Assembly (NCBI GenBank): GCA_964523975.1
Contig: CAZGBM010000007.1
Coordinates: forward strand, 1 to 44,644
Length of the DNA stretch: 44,644 nucleotides
DNA from: JAFGHJ01 sp964523975
Lineage (GTDB): Bacteria > Hydrothermota > UBA3072
Direction of reading: 5' to 3'
In this document: positions 24,499 through 32,836 of the stretch, piece after piece
How positions within the stretch are numbered: position 1 is the first letter of the stretch
Layout: every line of letters starts with the position of its first letter
Position numbers and translations under genes: made by a program
Notes under the pieces: model-generated
Told to the model about the DNA's origin: nothing
Seen by the model: the letters and a program-made list of their open reading frames with translations, nothing else
Database searches by the model: none

Positions 24499-25065
24499 GG
24501 GAGAGTTCATGCACATGGTGGTACAGTCAGGAAGTTAAATATTATGAGCGATAAGACCGTAAAAGAGTTGGAGATATAATTAAGAGCTTGAAATTTAAAA
24601 GAAAAGGGGCTAAAATAGCCCCACCATGAATGTTATGTATAGAAATATAGTTAACAATCAACTAAAAGACAAGTCCCTGATTTACGATTTAAGGAGAGAG
24701 ATGGTTGATTTTTGTTTGAGAGGTCACTCATACAGGAAAACATCTGAATTTTTTGAAAACTCCCCAGGTAGATATAAAACATATCGATGATATACCCGAG
24801 TTTTATCCTTTTTATAAAACTTTAAACCTGCCAGGATATCAAATAACTGCAAGGGATGTAAGGAATTCATACAAAGGACGGCAAACACCAAAAGATATAA
24901 TACAAGAATATAACTTACCAATTGAAATCCTCGTCTTGTCTCCTGTTGTAATTGATGGTATATTGTATAAGAAACAAAAAATTAAATCATTTTTTAAACT
25001 GAGAAATGACTACTCTAAAGATAAAGATAATGTGTACCATCATGTGTCTGTTTTCCCCGTTTTTT
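24499..25065. mobile_element. Decayed IS element with scrambled transposase
   Basis: A 567-bp remnant whose ends match those of the 193-bp element at 15847-16039 in inverted orientation. The left end starts GGGAGAGTTCATGCACATGG, and the right end, read inward, starts with AAAACGGGG and has ACATGATGGTACA. Internal sequence keeps pieces of a DDE-type integrase-like transposase (see 24626-25015) and a small hairpin (GGGGCTAAAATAGCCCC, 24606-24622). It lies between the divergent cmk and pfkA promoters, and no target duplication is obvious. The family appears close to IS481, judged by motif memory only. Confidence 0.8.
24626..25015 (+). pseudogene. Transposase pseudogene (IS481-like integrase fragments)
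   Basis: Three fragments of one transposase remain. First, 24626-24790 encodes an N-terminal helix-turn-helix piece (LRREMVDFCLRGHSYRKTSE) that ends at a TGA. Second, in the +1 frame from about 24751, VDIKHIDDIPEFYPFYKTL carries what looks like the first catalytic Asp and GYQITARDVRN. Third, without a break, the frame jumps to a C-terminal-like piece, YKGRQTPKDIIQEYN and EILVLSPVVIDGIL. The catalytic core between is missing, so at least one frameshift and one large internal deletion have occurred. It cannot be active. Confidence 0.75.
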
Positions 25066-25128
25066 CGCGGCTGCCCCTTTTTAATCGTGTTTGGAGAAAT
25101 ATTTAAAATATAGGGGTGATTGGAGGTC

Positions 25129-25156
25129 TTGACAATCCTTGTCTTAACGCTACCAT
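25129..25156 (+). promoter_or_regulatory. Promoter of pfkA, predicted leaderless
   Basis: Perfect TTGACA (25129-25134), a 16-bp spacer and TACCAT (25151-25156, 4 of 6 matches to the -10 consensus). A start seven bases after the -10 would be at 25163, exactly the A of the pfkA ATG. The frame is closed by a stop at 25145-25147, so no earlier start exists. No Shine-Dalgarno is present. Confidence 0.6.
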
Positions 25157-25162
25157 AAGCAT

Positions 25163-26134
25163 ATGAAAAAGATAGGAATCGTAACTCCCGGAGGTGACGC
25201 ACCCGGGATGAACACTGCAATCGGCGCCATACTGAGGCTTTGCAGGAACAAGAATGAAAAGCTCATTGGTATCAACGACGGATATAGCGGTCTGATAAAA
25301 AAAGATTTTTTTGATTTCAAGAACACCCGCTCGGACTTTATTATGGGTTTAAGCGGGACGATACTTCATTCGGCAAGAATGCCCTCATTTGCGGAAGAAA
25401 AAGTCATTAAAGAAGCAGCAAAAAATCTGATAAAAGAGAAAATAGAAGGCTTGATAGTCATCGGAGGAGACGGCTCTTTCAGAGGAGCGCTGGCTTTAAA
25501 TAAATATTCCGGAGTACCGGTTGTCGGCATTCCGGCAACGATAGACAACGATATTTACGGAACCGACGAAACCATTGGTTTTGATACAGCCTGCAACACA
25601 GCTTTGGAAGCAATAAATAAAATAAAAGATACGGCAATGTCATTCGAGCGGATCTTCGTCGTCGAAGTAATGGGAAAGAAAAGAGGATTCCTTGCACTTG
25701 AGGTTGGTATAGTAGCCGGAGCGGAAGCAATTTTAATTCCTGAGGTAGAATCACCACTCACGGAAATAGTTGAAGGTCTTAAGAAAGAAAGGGAAAAGGG
25801 ACAGACTGATGCAATAATAGTGATGGCAGAAGGAGTAACGAATAGAGATAAAATTACTTCTTTCATAGAAGAAAAAACTAAATGTCCTACAAGAAAATCC
25901 GTTCTCGGCTACATACAAAGAGGCGGTTCGCCAACAAGAAGAAGCAGAATGCTGGCGGTTGAGTTCGCAAGTCATGCTTATGAGTTGATAAAAACTGCTC
26001 CTGCAGGACCTAAAATGATTGGCCTGGACGGCGAAAGAGTTATCACAATGGACCTCGAACAGTCGGTTGAAGGTCATAAGGAAATAGACTTCGAGAGATA
26101 CGAGCTCCACAGGCTATTATCGAATATATATTAG
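25163..26134 (+). CDS. pfkA: 6-phosphofructokinase
   Basis: Glycolytic kinase of 323 residues, the length of bacterial ATP-type enzymes. Motifs are TPGGDAPGMN at the N-terminus, GGDGSFRGA (the Gly after GGD indicates ATP rather than pyrophosphate as donor), PATIDNDIYGTDETIGFDTA with the catalytic Asp, and IQRGGSPT. Two positions differ from the usual enzyme: Ala replaces Gly before TIDND, and Lys replaces Arg in VMGKKRG, the Arg that contacts substrate from the next subunit. ATP use is likely, with some uncertainty due to these changes. The ATG is predicted to lie at the mRNA 5' end. Confidence 0.93.
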   Translation: MKKIGIVTPGGDAPGMNTAIGAILRLCRNKNEKLIGINDGYSGLIKKDFFDFKNTRSDFIMGLSGTILHSARMPSFAEEKVIKEAAKNLIKEKIEGLIVIGGDGSFRGALALNKYSGVPVVGIPATIDNDIYGTDETIGFDTACNTALEAINKIKDTAMSFERIFVVEVMGKKRGFLALEVGIVAGAEAILIPEVESPLTEIVEGLKKEREKGQTDAIIVMAEGVTNRDKITSFIEEKTKCPTRKSVLGYIQRGGSPTRRSRMLAVEFASHAYELIKTAPAGPKMIGLDGERVITMDLEQSVEGHKEIDFERYELHRLLSNIY

Positions 26135-26174
26135 AAAAGAAGTTTCGGGTTGCCGGTTTCGGGATTAGTATATT

Positions 26175-26204
26175 AGTAAACCAGTAAACCAGTAAACCAG
26201 TAAC
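26175..26204. repeat. Tandem 8-bp repeat (AGTAAACC)
   Basis: AGTAAACC occurs three times in a row (26175-26182, 26183-26190, 26191-26198) followed by a partial AGTAAC. It lies 40 bp after the pfkA stop in the 450-bp gap before groES. The gap also holds the ATGTAG-family repeat at 26222-26262 and the groES promoter. No gene is visible in it. Confidence 0.8.
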
Positions 26205-26221
26205 AAAGAAGACTTCAGTAT

Positions 26222-26262
26222 CTACATATCCTACATGTCTATTAAACAGATCCTTCGAATCT
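26222..26262. repeat. Dispersed intergenic repeat, second copy
   Basis: Begins CTACATATCCTACATGTC and continues with an AT-rich stretch and CCTTCGAATCT. It matches the reverse complement of 12794-12834 at 35 of 41 positions with no gaps. Both copies lie in intergenic DNA containing short-period tandem units. Confidence 0.75.
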
Positions 26263-26475
26263 CAGTTAAATAGTGAAATTGAAAAATGGCTAAATAGTAA
26301 AAAAATAAATCCGGTAAACAGTACTCAAAATTTCCCCCTTTTTGGTTTTATTATAACAAGAAGTATTTTTTTCGATGCCTTTTACCTGGAAAAATCCAAT
26401 ATAAAACATTACGAATATTCGATTTCCGAATTTCTAGCACAAATTTTTGGAGAGAGGCAAGACAATTATCACCCC

Positions 26476-26503
26476 TTGACAAGTCTGATAATCGTTGTAT
26501 TAT
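26476..26503 (+). promoter_or_regulatory. Promoter of groES-groEL
   Basis: Perfect TTGACA (26476-26481), a 16-bp spacer and TATTAT (26498-26503). The predicted leader is about 75 bases and ends in AAAGGAGGTAAGGT. No CIRCE inverted repeat (TTAGCACTC and its complement) is present, so HrcA control is not indicated. Confidence 0.7.
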
Positions 26504-26584
26504 TATTAATGAAAAATTCCTGCTTTTGCTAACACTGATTTAAATTTAAACTAAAAAACACAACGACAAAAAAGGAGGTAAGGT

Positions 26585-26857
26585 ATGATTGAACCGGTAG
26601 GAAGACGTGTTTTGGTAAAAAGAATAGAAGAAGAAGAGAAGAAAAAGGGTGAAATTATTATACCCGATACCGCGAAAGAAAAACCTTCGCAAGGTATTGT
26701 CGAGGGTGTGGCAAAAGTCAAGAAGGACGATGACCCTCTTCCGGTTAAGAAGGGAGATAAAATTCTCTTTGGCAAGTATAGTGGAACCGAAATTGAGTAT
26801 AAGGATGAAGAATATCTGATATTAAATGAAGAAGATATTCTTGCGAAAATAGGATAA
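26585..26857 (+). CDS. groES: GroES co-chaperonin
   Basis: Co-chaperonin of 90 residues that caps the GroEL barrel. Family features are MIEPVGRRVLVKRIEEE at the N-terminus, the mobile loop around KKKGEIIIPDTAKEKPSQG and VKKGDKILFGKYSGTEI near the C-terminus. GroEL-binding residues of the mobile loop (EIIIPDT) are present. An AAAGGAGG sits 6 bases before the ATG. It is followed 14 bp later by groEL. Confidence 0.97.
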   Translation: MIEPVGRRVLVKRIEEEEKKKGEIIIPDTAKEKPSQGIVEGVAKVKKDDDPLPVKKGDKILFGKYSGTEIEYKDEEYLILNEEDILAKIG

Positions 26858-26871
26858 AAGGAGGTATTAAT

Positions 26872-28506
26872 ATGGCAGCTAAAGAAATTATATATGCTCA
26901 GGAAGCGAGCAATGCTCTCAGGGCAGGTGTGACCAAGCTTACTAAAGCTGTAAGGATAACCCTTGGCCCTAAGGGCAGGAATGTTGCTCTGGAGAAAAGC
27001 TGGGGAGCTCCCACAGTAACAAAAGACGGTGTTACCGTTGCTAAAGAAATAGAGTTGGAAAATCCTTTTGAAAATATGGGTGCGCAGATGGTGAGAGAGG
27101 TTGCAGCCAAAACCAGTGATGTTGCCGGAGACGGCACCACGACTGCGACTGTTCTTGCCGAGGCAATTCTATTGGAAGGGATGAAGAATGTTGCGGCCGG
27201 CGCCAACCCGATGGCTTTGAAAAGAGGAATGCTTATGGCAGTCGAAAAGGTAGTTGAAGAACTTAAAAAGCTTTCTCAGACTGTTAAAGGAAGAGAAGAG
27301 ATAGAACAGGTGGCTACGATTTCGGCGAATAATGATAAGGAAATAGGGCAGATCATTGCCGATGCTATGGAAAAAGTGGGGAAAGACGGAGTTATTACAG
27401 CCGAGGAAGGCAAGGGTTTGAAGACGGAGCTCGAAGTAGTTGAAGGAATGCAGTTTGACCGTGGATTTATTTCTCCGTATTTTATAACAAATCAGGAAGA
27501 AATGTCGGTCGAGCTGGACGAACCGTATATTCTCATACATGACGGCAAGCTTTCAGCTATGAAGCCTCTGTTGCCTCTCTTAGAGAAAATTTCCCAGCAG
27601 GGAGTACCGCTGCTCATAATTGCGGAAAGCGTTGAAGGTGAGGCGCTTGCAACACTCGTCGTCAACAAGCTTAGAGGAACTTTGAATGTGGCTGCGATTA
27701 AGGCTCCGGGATACGGAGATAGAAGAAAAGAAATGTTAAAAGATGTTGCTATTCTAACCGAAGGACAGTTCATTTCCGAAGAGGTTGGAATTAAATTGGA
27801 AGCCGTTCAGATGTCCGACCTTGGGAGATGCGATAGAGTAAAAATCGATAAAGATAATACGACTATAATTGGCGGCAAAGGTAAAAGCGATAAGATAAAA
27901 GGCAGGATTCAGCAAATTAAAACAGAAATGGATGCAACGACATCCGATTACGATAAAGAGAAGCTTCAGGAGAGACTTGCAAAACTCGCCGGCGGTGTAG
28001 CTGTTGTCAAGGTAGGTGCAGCTACTGAAGTTGAAATGAAAGAGAAGAAGGCAAGAGTTGAAGATGCTCTTCATGCTACAAGAGCAGCTCGAGAAGAAGG
28101 GATTATTCCCGGCGGAGGAGTAGGTCTCCTGCGTACAAAACCTGCTATCAAAAAATTTGCCTCGACCCTCGAGGGAGACGAAAAGCTGGGAGCTGAAATA
28201 ATTGGAAAAGTTCTTTCCGAGCCTCTAAAGTGGATTGCGACCAATGCAGGAGAGGAAGGCGCGGTAATAGTTGAGCATGTGTCGAAGGAAAAAGATGTGA
28301 ATTTTGGTTTTAACGCCGAAACACTACAAATTGAAGATTTGATGAAAGCGGGAATTGTTGACCCTACAAAAGTGGCAAGAACTGCGCTGCAGAATGCGGT
28401 TTCGGTTGCCTCTCTGCTCACAACTACCGAAACTTTAATTGCGGAAAAGAAAGAAGAAAAGGAAGGTACTCCTGGAATGCCCGGCGGAGGTATGCCGCCG
28501 ATGTAA
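26872..28506 (+). CDS. groEL: GroEL chaperonin
   Basis: ATP-driven chaperonin of 544 residues, normal length. Motifs are RNVALEKSWGAPTVTKDGVT near the N-terminus, the ATP site VAGDGTTTATVLA, KAPGYGDRRKEML and, in the C-terminal part, a Gly/Met-rich tail (GMPGGGMPPM) as in most bacterial GroEL. AAGGAGG precedes the ATG by 7 bases. A bidirectional-looking terminator follows at 28524-28556. Only one groEL is in the window. Confidence 0.98.
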   Translation: MAAKEIIYAQEASNALRAGVTKLTKAVRITLGPKGRNVALEKSWGAPTVTKDGVTVAKEIELENPFENMGAQMVREVAAKTSDVAGDGTTTATVLAEAILLEGMKNVAAGANPMALKRGMLMAVEKVVEELKKLSQTVKGREEIEQVATISANNDKEIGQIIADAMEKVGKDGVITAEEGKGLKTELEVVEGMQFDRGFISPYFITNQEEMSVELDEPYILIHDGKLSAMKPLLPLLEKISQQGVPLLIIAESVEGEALATLVVNKLRGTLNVAAIKAPGYGDRRKEMLKDVAILTEGQFISEEVGIKLEAVQMSDLGRCDRVKIDKDNTTIIGGKGKSDKIKGRIQQIKTEMDATTSDYDKEKLQERLAKLAGGVAVVKVGAATEVEMKEKKARVEDALHATRAAREEGIIPGGGVGLLRTKPAIKKFASTLEGDEKLGAEIIGKVLSEPLKWIATNAGEEGAVIVEHVSKEKDVNFGFNAETLQIEDLMKAGIVDPTKVARTALQNAVSVASLLTTTETLIAEKKEEKEGTPGMPGGGMPPM

Positions 28507-28523
28507 AATCGAGCAGAAAAATT

Positions 28524-28556
28524 AAAATGGGGCAGTTAATCTGCCCCATTTTTATT
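28524..28556. terminator. Terminator shared by groEL and the convergent methyltransferase gene
   Basis: A 12-bp stem, AAAATGGGGCAG with its complement, closes a five-base loop at 28536-28540. It is followed by T-rich DNA on the plus strand (28549-28560) and by AT-rich DNA on the minus strand. It starts 17 bases after the groEL stop and includes the stop codon of the minus-strand gene, so it can serve both convergent units. Confidence 0.85.
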
Positions 28557-29309
28557 TTTTCTGGCTATATATAAAATTCTCTTTGTAAATCTATCTGTTC
28601 TGGAGTGCTCAAAACATTTAAAAGTTTCGATGACGTGAAAATCTGAAGTTTTAAGTCCGTATTTTATTTCGTCCTCGTTATAACCCCTTTCTTTGTGGAT
28701 TTCGTCGACTCTTTGCCAGGTTGCATCCTTTTTTATAAAAAGAGTTAAATGAAGAGTGAGCGTTTTGTCGTCTTTATTATAAACATTTCTCCAGATGCTC
28801 ATAAGATTTTTGTTTTCTTCTCGAACATCTCTTCCCGAGACACACTTTAGTCCGTAGGGTGTATTCAAATCAAATATGAAATACCCTTCATCTTTAAGAG
28901 CTTCTTTAATTGAACTGAAAGCTTCTATAAGGTTTTCTAATTGAAGAATATAATTTAAAGAGTCGAACATAGAAACCGCAAGGTTGAAACGGTTTACGAA
29001 AGGGAGTCTGATTGCATTTGCTTGTACCAGAGGCAGATTAGGTTCTTTTTCTTTTGCGACTTTCAACATCTCTATAGAATTGTCAACTCCTAATAACGGT
29101 TTTAAATTTCTCTTTGCCAGTGGTATTATTGAGTTTCCCGTACCGCAGGTTACGTCCAGTAAAGGGGTAGTTTTGATGTTGAAGAGTTTGGCCGTATCCA
29201 TTATATACTCTGCCCATTTTTCGTAACTGACATCTCTCATAAGGACGTCGTAGTAGTTGGCTATATTGCTGTAAGGTTTATTGAAATTGTTGGAAGACGA
29301 TTTCTCCAT
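28536..29309 (-). CDS. Class I SAM-dependent methyltransferase
   Basis: Methyltransferase of 257 residues. The SAM-binding motif I is DVTCGTGNSIIPLA near residues 53-66, motif II is GVDNSIEML, and a Rossmann-fold strand includes FNLAVSMFDSLNYI, a variation of the usual acidic strand. N-terminal YDVLMRDVSYEKWAEYI matches a common group of small-molecule methyltransferases of unknown substrate. The start lies 32 bp inside the end of the preceding gene. It is the last gene of the operon that begins with the AmrS-like gene. Confidence 0.88.
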   Translation of the reverse strand: MEKSSSNNFNKPYSNIANYYDVLMRDVSYEKWAEYIMDTAKLFNIKTTPLLDVTCGTGNSIIPLAKRNLKPLLGVDNSIEMLKVAKEKEPNLPLVQANAIRLPFVNRFNLAVSMFDSLNYILQLENLIEAFSSIKEALKDEGYFIFDLNTPYGLKCVSGRDVREENKNLMSIWRNVYNKDDKTLTLHLTLFIKKDATWQRVDEIHKERGYNEDEIKYGLKTSDFHVIETFKCFEHSRTDRFTKRILYIARKNKNGAD

Positions 29310-30063
29310 CCTTTATAGTGAATACTCCTCCCGGGATTTCCGGTATGAAGGGCAAATATCCGGCTTTATATAAAGTAAAGATAGATTGTGCGTAATAATT
29401 TTTATCTATATAGAATTTTTTATACTGATTTGAAAGAGTTTTTGTGATGCCTTCGATAGCTTTCTCTTTGAATATTGGACTTGAAGACGACTCGTACAAA
29501 TTTAAGTATAAATGTAAGGTTATTTCAACTCCTTTCCCTTGAATAAGCGTCCAGGTTGCGAATTTAAGAGCCAGTTCGGGTGCGTCTTTCTTATAAGAGG
29601 CGAGAAGGAACCATTTTGATGCTTCTTTAGGATTTTTGTTATGTATATAATAGATAAAACCCTTTGTAAATGGAATTTGCCAGAGCTCCGGATTGTCCCT
29701 CATTCCCTTATCAAGAAATTCTAAAGCCAAATTGCTTTGATGCGCATTTGTTGTAAGCAATATCGTTCCCAGTGTATAAGGGGGTATAAATTTAGGGTCA
29801 AGATCGGTAATTATGTTAAGCATATGGTAAAGGTAAGGATAACTTTTATCGCTCAGGCGATGTTTGCCGAAATAAGTTCCGGTTTCAATCCATAAAAAAT
29901 CTGCCAGAAGGATGTCGAATCCGCCGGTTATTGCCTTTACGAATTTATTTGAAGGGAAATAAAGCAGTTCCTCTCTTTGCTGCTTTGGAATCCATCTAAA
30001 TCCCTTTATTTCTATCAAAGCAAGAAATAAAAGCAGAATTAAGCCAAACAGTAATCTTTTCAT
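29278..30063 (-). CDS. TPR-like protein of the ABC transporter operon
   Basis: Protein of 261 residues with a hydrophobic N-terminus (about 2-20, no clear lipobox) and then helical, TPR-like sequence. Repeat-like segments include IPPYTLGTILLTTNAHQSNLALEFLDKGM and WQIPFTKGFIYYIHNKNPKEASKWFLLAS. No enzymatic motif is seen. It overlaps the permease gene by 4 bp and the methyltransferase gene by 32 bp, so it is part of this operon. It is probably membrane-anchored, facing the periplasm, and may accompany the ABC exporter. This last is inferred from position. Confidence 0.7.
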   Translation of the reverse strand: MKRLLFGLILLLFLALIEIKGFRWIPKQQREELLYFPSNKFVKAITGGFDILLADFLWIETGTYFGKHRLSDKSYPYLYHMLNIITDLDPKFIPPYTLGTILLTTNAHQSNLALEFLDKGMRDNPELWQIPFTKGFIYYIHNKNPKEASKWFLLASYKKDAPELALKFATWTLIQGKGVEITLHLYLNLYESSSSPIFKEKAIEGITKTLSNQYKKFYIDKNYYAQSIFTLYKAGYLPFIPEIPGGVFTIKDGEIVFQQFQ

Positions 30064-30827
30064 ACAAATTCTTTTTTCGAGTAGAGAAAAGATGAAAAAA
30101 TGATTAAAACAAAAGAATACAGAAGAGAATAAGAAAAAGCCAAAAGATAAGAATGTATTGACAGAGGGAGATGGTAAATTACTGTCGATTTTACGTTAAA
30201 CACGGAAAAATTTGGTAATACGTAATACGGAAAATTCATCAGCGCGGACAGACCTGGTACTTTAAGCAGTTCCGTTAAATCTTTAAGATAGAAGGTAAGG
30301 TGTGCTATAAAGAAAAGTAGCAACGCCGTAATCCCGGAAGTTAATGGAGTCATGAAACAGGAAAGAAAAATAGCAACAGCGTCAAGCAACAAAAATTCGA
30401 ACAGTAAGAAATAAAGAACATTGAACAAATAAATATCTATAGTTCGTAGATAAAATTTGGAAAATATTAAAAAAATCAAAAACAATAAGATTTGAACGAC
30501 TACGATGAGATAATACAATCCCAAAAATTTGCCGGCTACGAATTCAAGTGCACTTACAGGTTTGGATATTATGGAAAATATGGTTTTCCTTTCGATTTCC
30601 TGATGAAATATTCTTGTCCCGATGAAAATCACAATAAAAACACCAAATATTTCCACAATGCTTATTCCAAAATCCTTTATTATCTTCGGGGCCTGTCCTA
30701 TTGATATAGGTACAAAAATCTTGGATGAAGCCATCAACAAAAAACCAACAACTGTTATTGAGATAAGGATTTTGTCTCTTATTGCTTCTTTAAATGTATT
30801 CTCGGCTATTGTTAATATCTTATTCAT
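30060..30827 (-). CDS. ABC-2 type transporter permease
   Basis: Membrane protein of 255 residues with six hydrophobic segments at about 20-40, 50-70, 100-125, 135-160, 170-190 and 230-250. The opening LTIAENTFKEAIRDKIL is the usual ABC-2 permease start. RTIFSIISKPVSALEFVAGKFLG near residues 75-100 matches the cytoplasmic loop that contacts the ATPase. It overlaps the ATPase gene by 8 bp. Together they form a one-plus-one exporter of unknown substrate. Confidence 0.88.
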   Translation of the reverse strand: MNKILTIAENTFKEAIRDKILISITVVGFLLMASSKIFVPISIGQAPKIIKDFGISIVEIFGVFIVIFIGTRIFHQEIERKTIFSIISKPVSALEFVAGKFLGLYYLIVVVQILLFLIFLIFSKFYLRTIDIYLFNVLYFLLFEFLLLDAVAIFLSCFMTPLTSGITALLLFFIAHLTFYLKDLTELLKVPGLSALMNFPYYVLPNFSVFNVKSTVIYHLPLSIHSYLLAFSYSLLYSFVLIIFSSFLYSKKEFV

Positions 30828-31722
30828 TTATCGTGTTTATAAAGTGTTCTTCAAGAGTTCTTTTTACCGGAATAACTGAGATGATTTTACCTCCCTTATT
30901 TATTATTTCTTTAACAACTTTATTTCTTGTTTTTTCGCTTTCGATCCGGAGAAAATTTGTGCTGGCTTCAATTTTTATTTCTCCGTATTTTTTAAATTTT
31001 TCTGGTTCTTTTACTTCCTCGAATTCTATTTCTATATATTTCGTCTCTCTACCGAGGATATCTCTAATCGTGCCGATCTGTTTCATCTTTCCGTCTATTA
31101 TTATTCCCACTCTGCTGCATATGGCTTCTACGTCGGAAAGGATATGCGATGAAAATAAAACAGTCTTGCCTTTACCGTTCACTTCAACAATCAAATCCTT
31201 TATTTCTCTTCTCCCAAGAGGGTCGAGACCGGAGAGGGGTTCGTCGAGGACGATAAAATCCGGGTCTCCTATAATTGATTGAGCGAAACCTATTCTCTGA
31301 ATCATCCCTTTTGAGTATGCTCCTATTCTTTTGTTAATGTTGTTTTCCAGTCCAACCATTGCCAGTTTTTCTTTTGCTTCTTTTTTAGAAAGATTTTTAT
31401 TGTATAATTTTGCGTAAAAGCGGAGCAATTCTTCTCCGGTTAAATTCGGGTAAAATGAGGGATTTTCCGGTAAGAAACCAAGCTTGTTTCTTGCCTCCAG
31501 CGGTCCTAAATTACCGAATAGTTTTATCTCGCCAGAGGTCGGTTGGAGTAAACCGGTTATTATTTTAAGTGTCGTTGTTTTTCCCGCTCCGTTCGGACCC
31601 AGTAAACCGTATATTTCACCTTCTTCGATTTCAAGGTCGAGGCCATCTATCCCTATAGATTTTTTCATCAAGAAAGGAGAACGGTATATTTTGACCAGGG
31701 ACTTAATGTCTAATATTTTCAT
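30820..31722 (-). CDS. ABC-2 type transporter ATP-binding protein
   Basis: ATPase of 300 residues. Walker A is GPNGAGKTTT near residue 40. Signature YSKGMIQRIGFAQS shows Ser-Lys-Gly in place of Ser-Gly-Gly, as in many CcmA/DrrA-like ATPases. Walker B with catalytic Glu is FIVLDEPLSGLDP, and the H-loop is LFSSHILSD. A C-terminal extension after about 215 is typical of the drug/exporter type. The start overlaps the AmrS-like stop by 4 bp (ATGA). Confidence 0.93.
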   Translation of the reverse strand: MKILDIKSLVKIYRSPFLMKKSIGIDGLDLEIEEGEIYGLLGPNGAGKTTTLKIITGLLQPTSGEIKLFGNLGPLEARNKLGFLPENPSFYPNLTGEELLRFYAKLYNKNLSKKEAKEKLAMVGLENNINKRIGAYSKGMIQRIGFAQSIIGDPDFIVLDEPLSGLDPLGRREIKDLIVEVNGKGKTVLFSSHILSDVEAICSRVGIIIDGKMKQIGTIRDILGRETKYIEIEFEEVKEPEKFKKYGEIKIEASTNFLRIESEKTRNKVVKEIINKGGKIISVIPVKRTLEEHFINTINE

Positions 31723-32828
31723 TGCCAGTAACCCGCTATTCTTTCCCTACAATCGGGACAACTTCCTTTTTTGATGTTATTCTCAAGAATGTAATATCCG
31801 CGCCTTTTTATTAATAACTTCCCGCAGTTAGGGCAGTAAGTATTCTCGGCGGTATGACCTATTTTTACATTACCGACATAAGAGTATTTGATTCCCATCT
31901 CAAGGGCTATTTCTCTAGCCGTTTCTACGGTTTTTAATGGAGTTTGAGGTAGGTTTTCAAGCTTATAGGTAGGGAAAAATCTGGAAAAATGTATCGGAAC
32001 ATTATTTCCTAAGTTATTTAGAATCCAGCTAATCATTTCCTTTATTTCTTTTTTCTCATCGTTTATTGTCGGAATGACCAGGTAGGTAATCTCTACCCAG
32101 ACTCCTCCACTTTTAAGTCTCTTTAAAGTGGCAAGGACAGGTTCGAGACTGCCGGAAGATACATTTCTGTATGAATCGTTTTTAAAAAATTTAAGGTCAA
32201 TATTGGCTCCGTCAAGAAAGGGTATAAGATCCGAAACCGGTTTTTCGTTTAGATAACCGTTGGAATGATAAATGTTTTTGATGCCTTTTTTCTTTGCGAG
32301 CTTTGCAGAGTCAAGCATATATTCTACAAAAACCGAAGGTTCTGTATATGTATATGCTATCGAACTTATGTTGTATTTATTCTTATAATACAATACGTCT
32401 TCGAGCAACTCTTCCGGGGAAAGTTTGTAATTACTTGTTTCTTCAGGAGCAACCTGGGATATATCGTAATTCTGGCAGTATTTACAAGTAAAATTACAGC
32501 CTGCTGTGGCAATCGAATAAGCGTTAGTCCCTGGAAGAAAATGGTAAAGAGGCTTCTTTTCGATCGGGTCAATGTGAACGGCACAGGGATTGCCATAAGC
32601 CAGAGTATATAATTTTCCGCCTCTGTTTTCGCGTACTCTGCAAAAACCTCTCTGTCCTTCTTTTAATATGCACTCGTGAGGACAGTTCTGACACTGTACG
32701 GTATTTCCTTCTTTTTTTGTCCAATATGATGCTATTTTTGGTTTGACGTAGTAGCCTTTAGGCGATGTTTTCGCTAAAGCGGTCAACGGCAAAACCGCAA
32801 GGGTTTTCAAAAATTCTCTTCTGTCCAT
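31719..32828 (-). CDS. AmrS-like radical SAM protein with twin-arginine-type N-terminus
   Basis: Radical SAM protein of 369 residues related to the AmmeMemoRadiSam family. The [4Fe-4S] motif CNFTCKYC follows IATAGC near residues 108-115. Conserved flanks are CQNCPHEC and GFCRVRENRGG before it, and YTYTEPSVF after it. A second cysteine cluster near the C-terminus (CPNCG, CPDCRE) looks like a zinc or cluster site. The N-terminus MDRREFLKTLAVLPLTALA is a good Tat signal (RREFLK), implying export. The longer TTG-started frame to 32864 lacks a Shine-Dalgarno; the ATG at 32826-32828 sits at the predicted mRNA 5' end. AMMECR1 and Memo partners are not in the window. It is first in its operon. Confidence 0.9.
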   Translation of the reverse strand: MDRREFLKTLAVLPLTALAKTSPKGYYVKPKIASYWTKKEGNTVQCQNCPHECILKEGQRGFCRVRENRGGKLYTLAYGNPCAVHIDPIEKKPLYHFLPGTNAYSIATAGCNFTCKYCQNYDISQVAPEETSNYKLSPEELLEDVLYYKNKYNISSIAYTYTEPSVFVEYMLDSAKLAKKKGIKNIYHSNGYLNEKPVSDLIPFLDGANIDLKFFKNDSYRNVSSGSLEPVLATLKRLKSGGVWVEITYLVIPTINDEKKEIKEMISWILNNLGNNVPIHFSRFFPTYKLENLPQTPLKTVETAREIALEMGIKYSYVGNVKIGHTAENTYCPNCGKLLIKRRGYYILENNIKKGSCPDCRERIAGYWQ

Positions 32829-32836
32829 TTTAGTAA

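Noticed and set aside
26400..26584. Possible CIRCE operator before groES
   Set aside because: No TTAGCACTC inverted repeat with a 9-bp gap is present. GCTAACACTG near 26528 is only a partial likeness to one arm.
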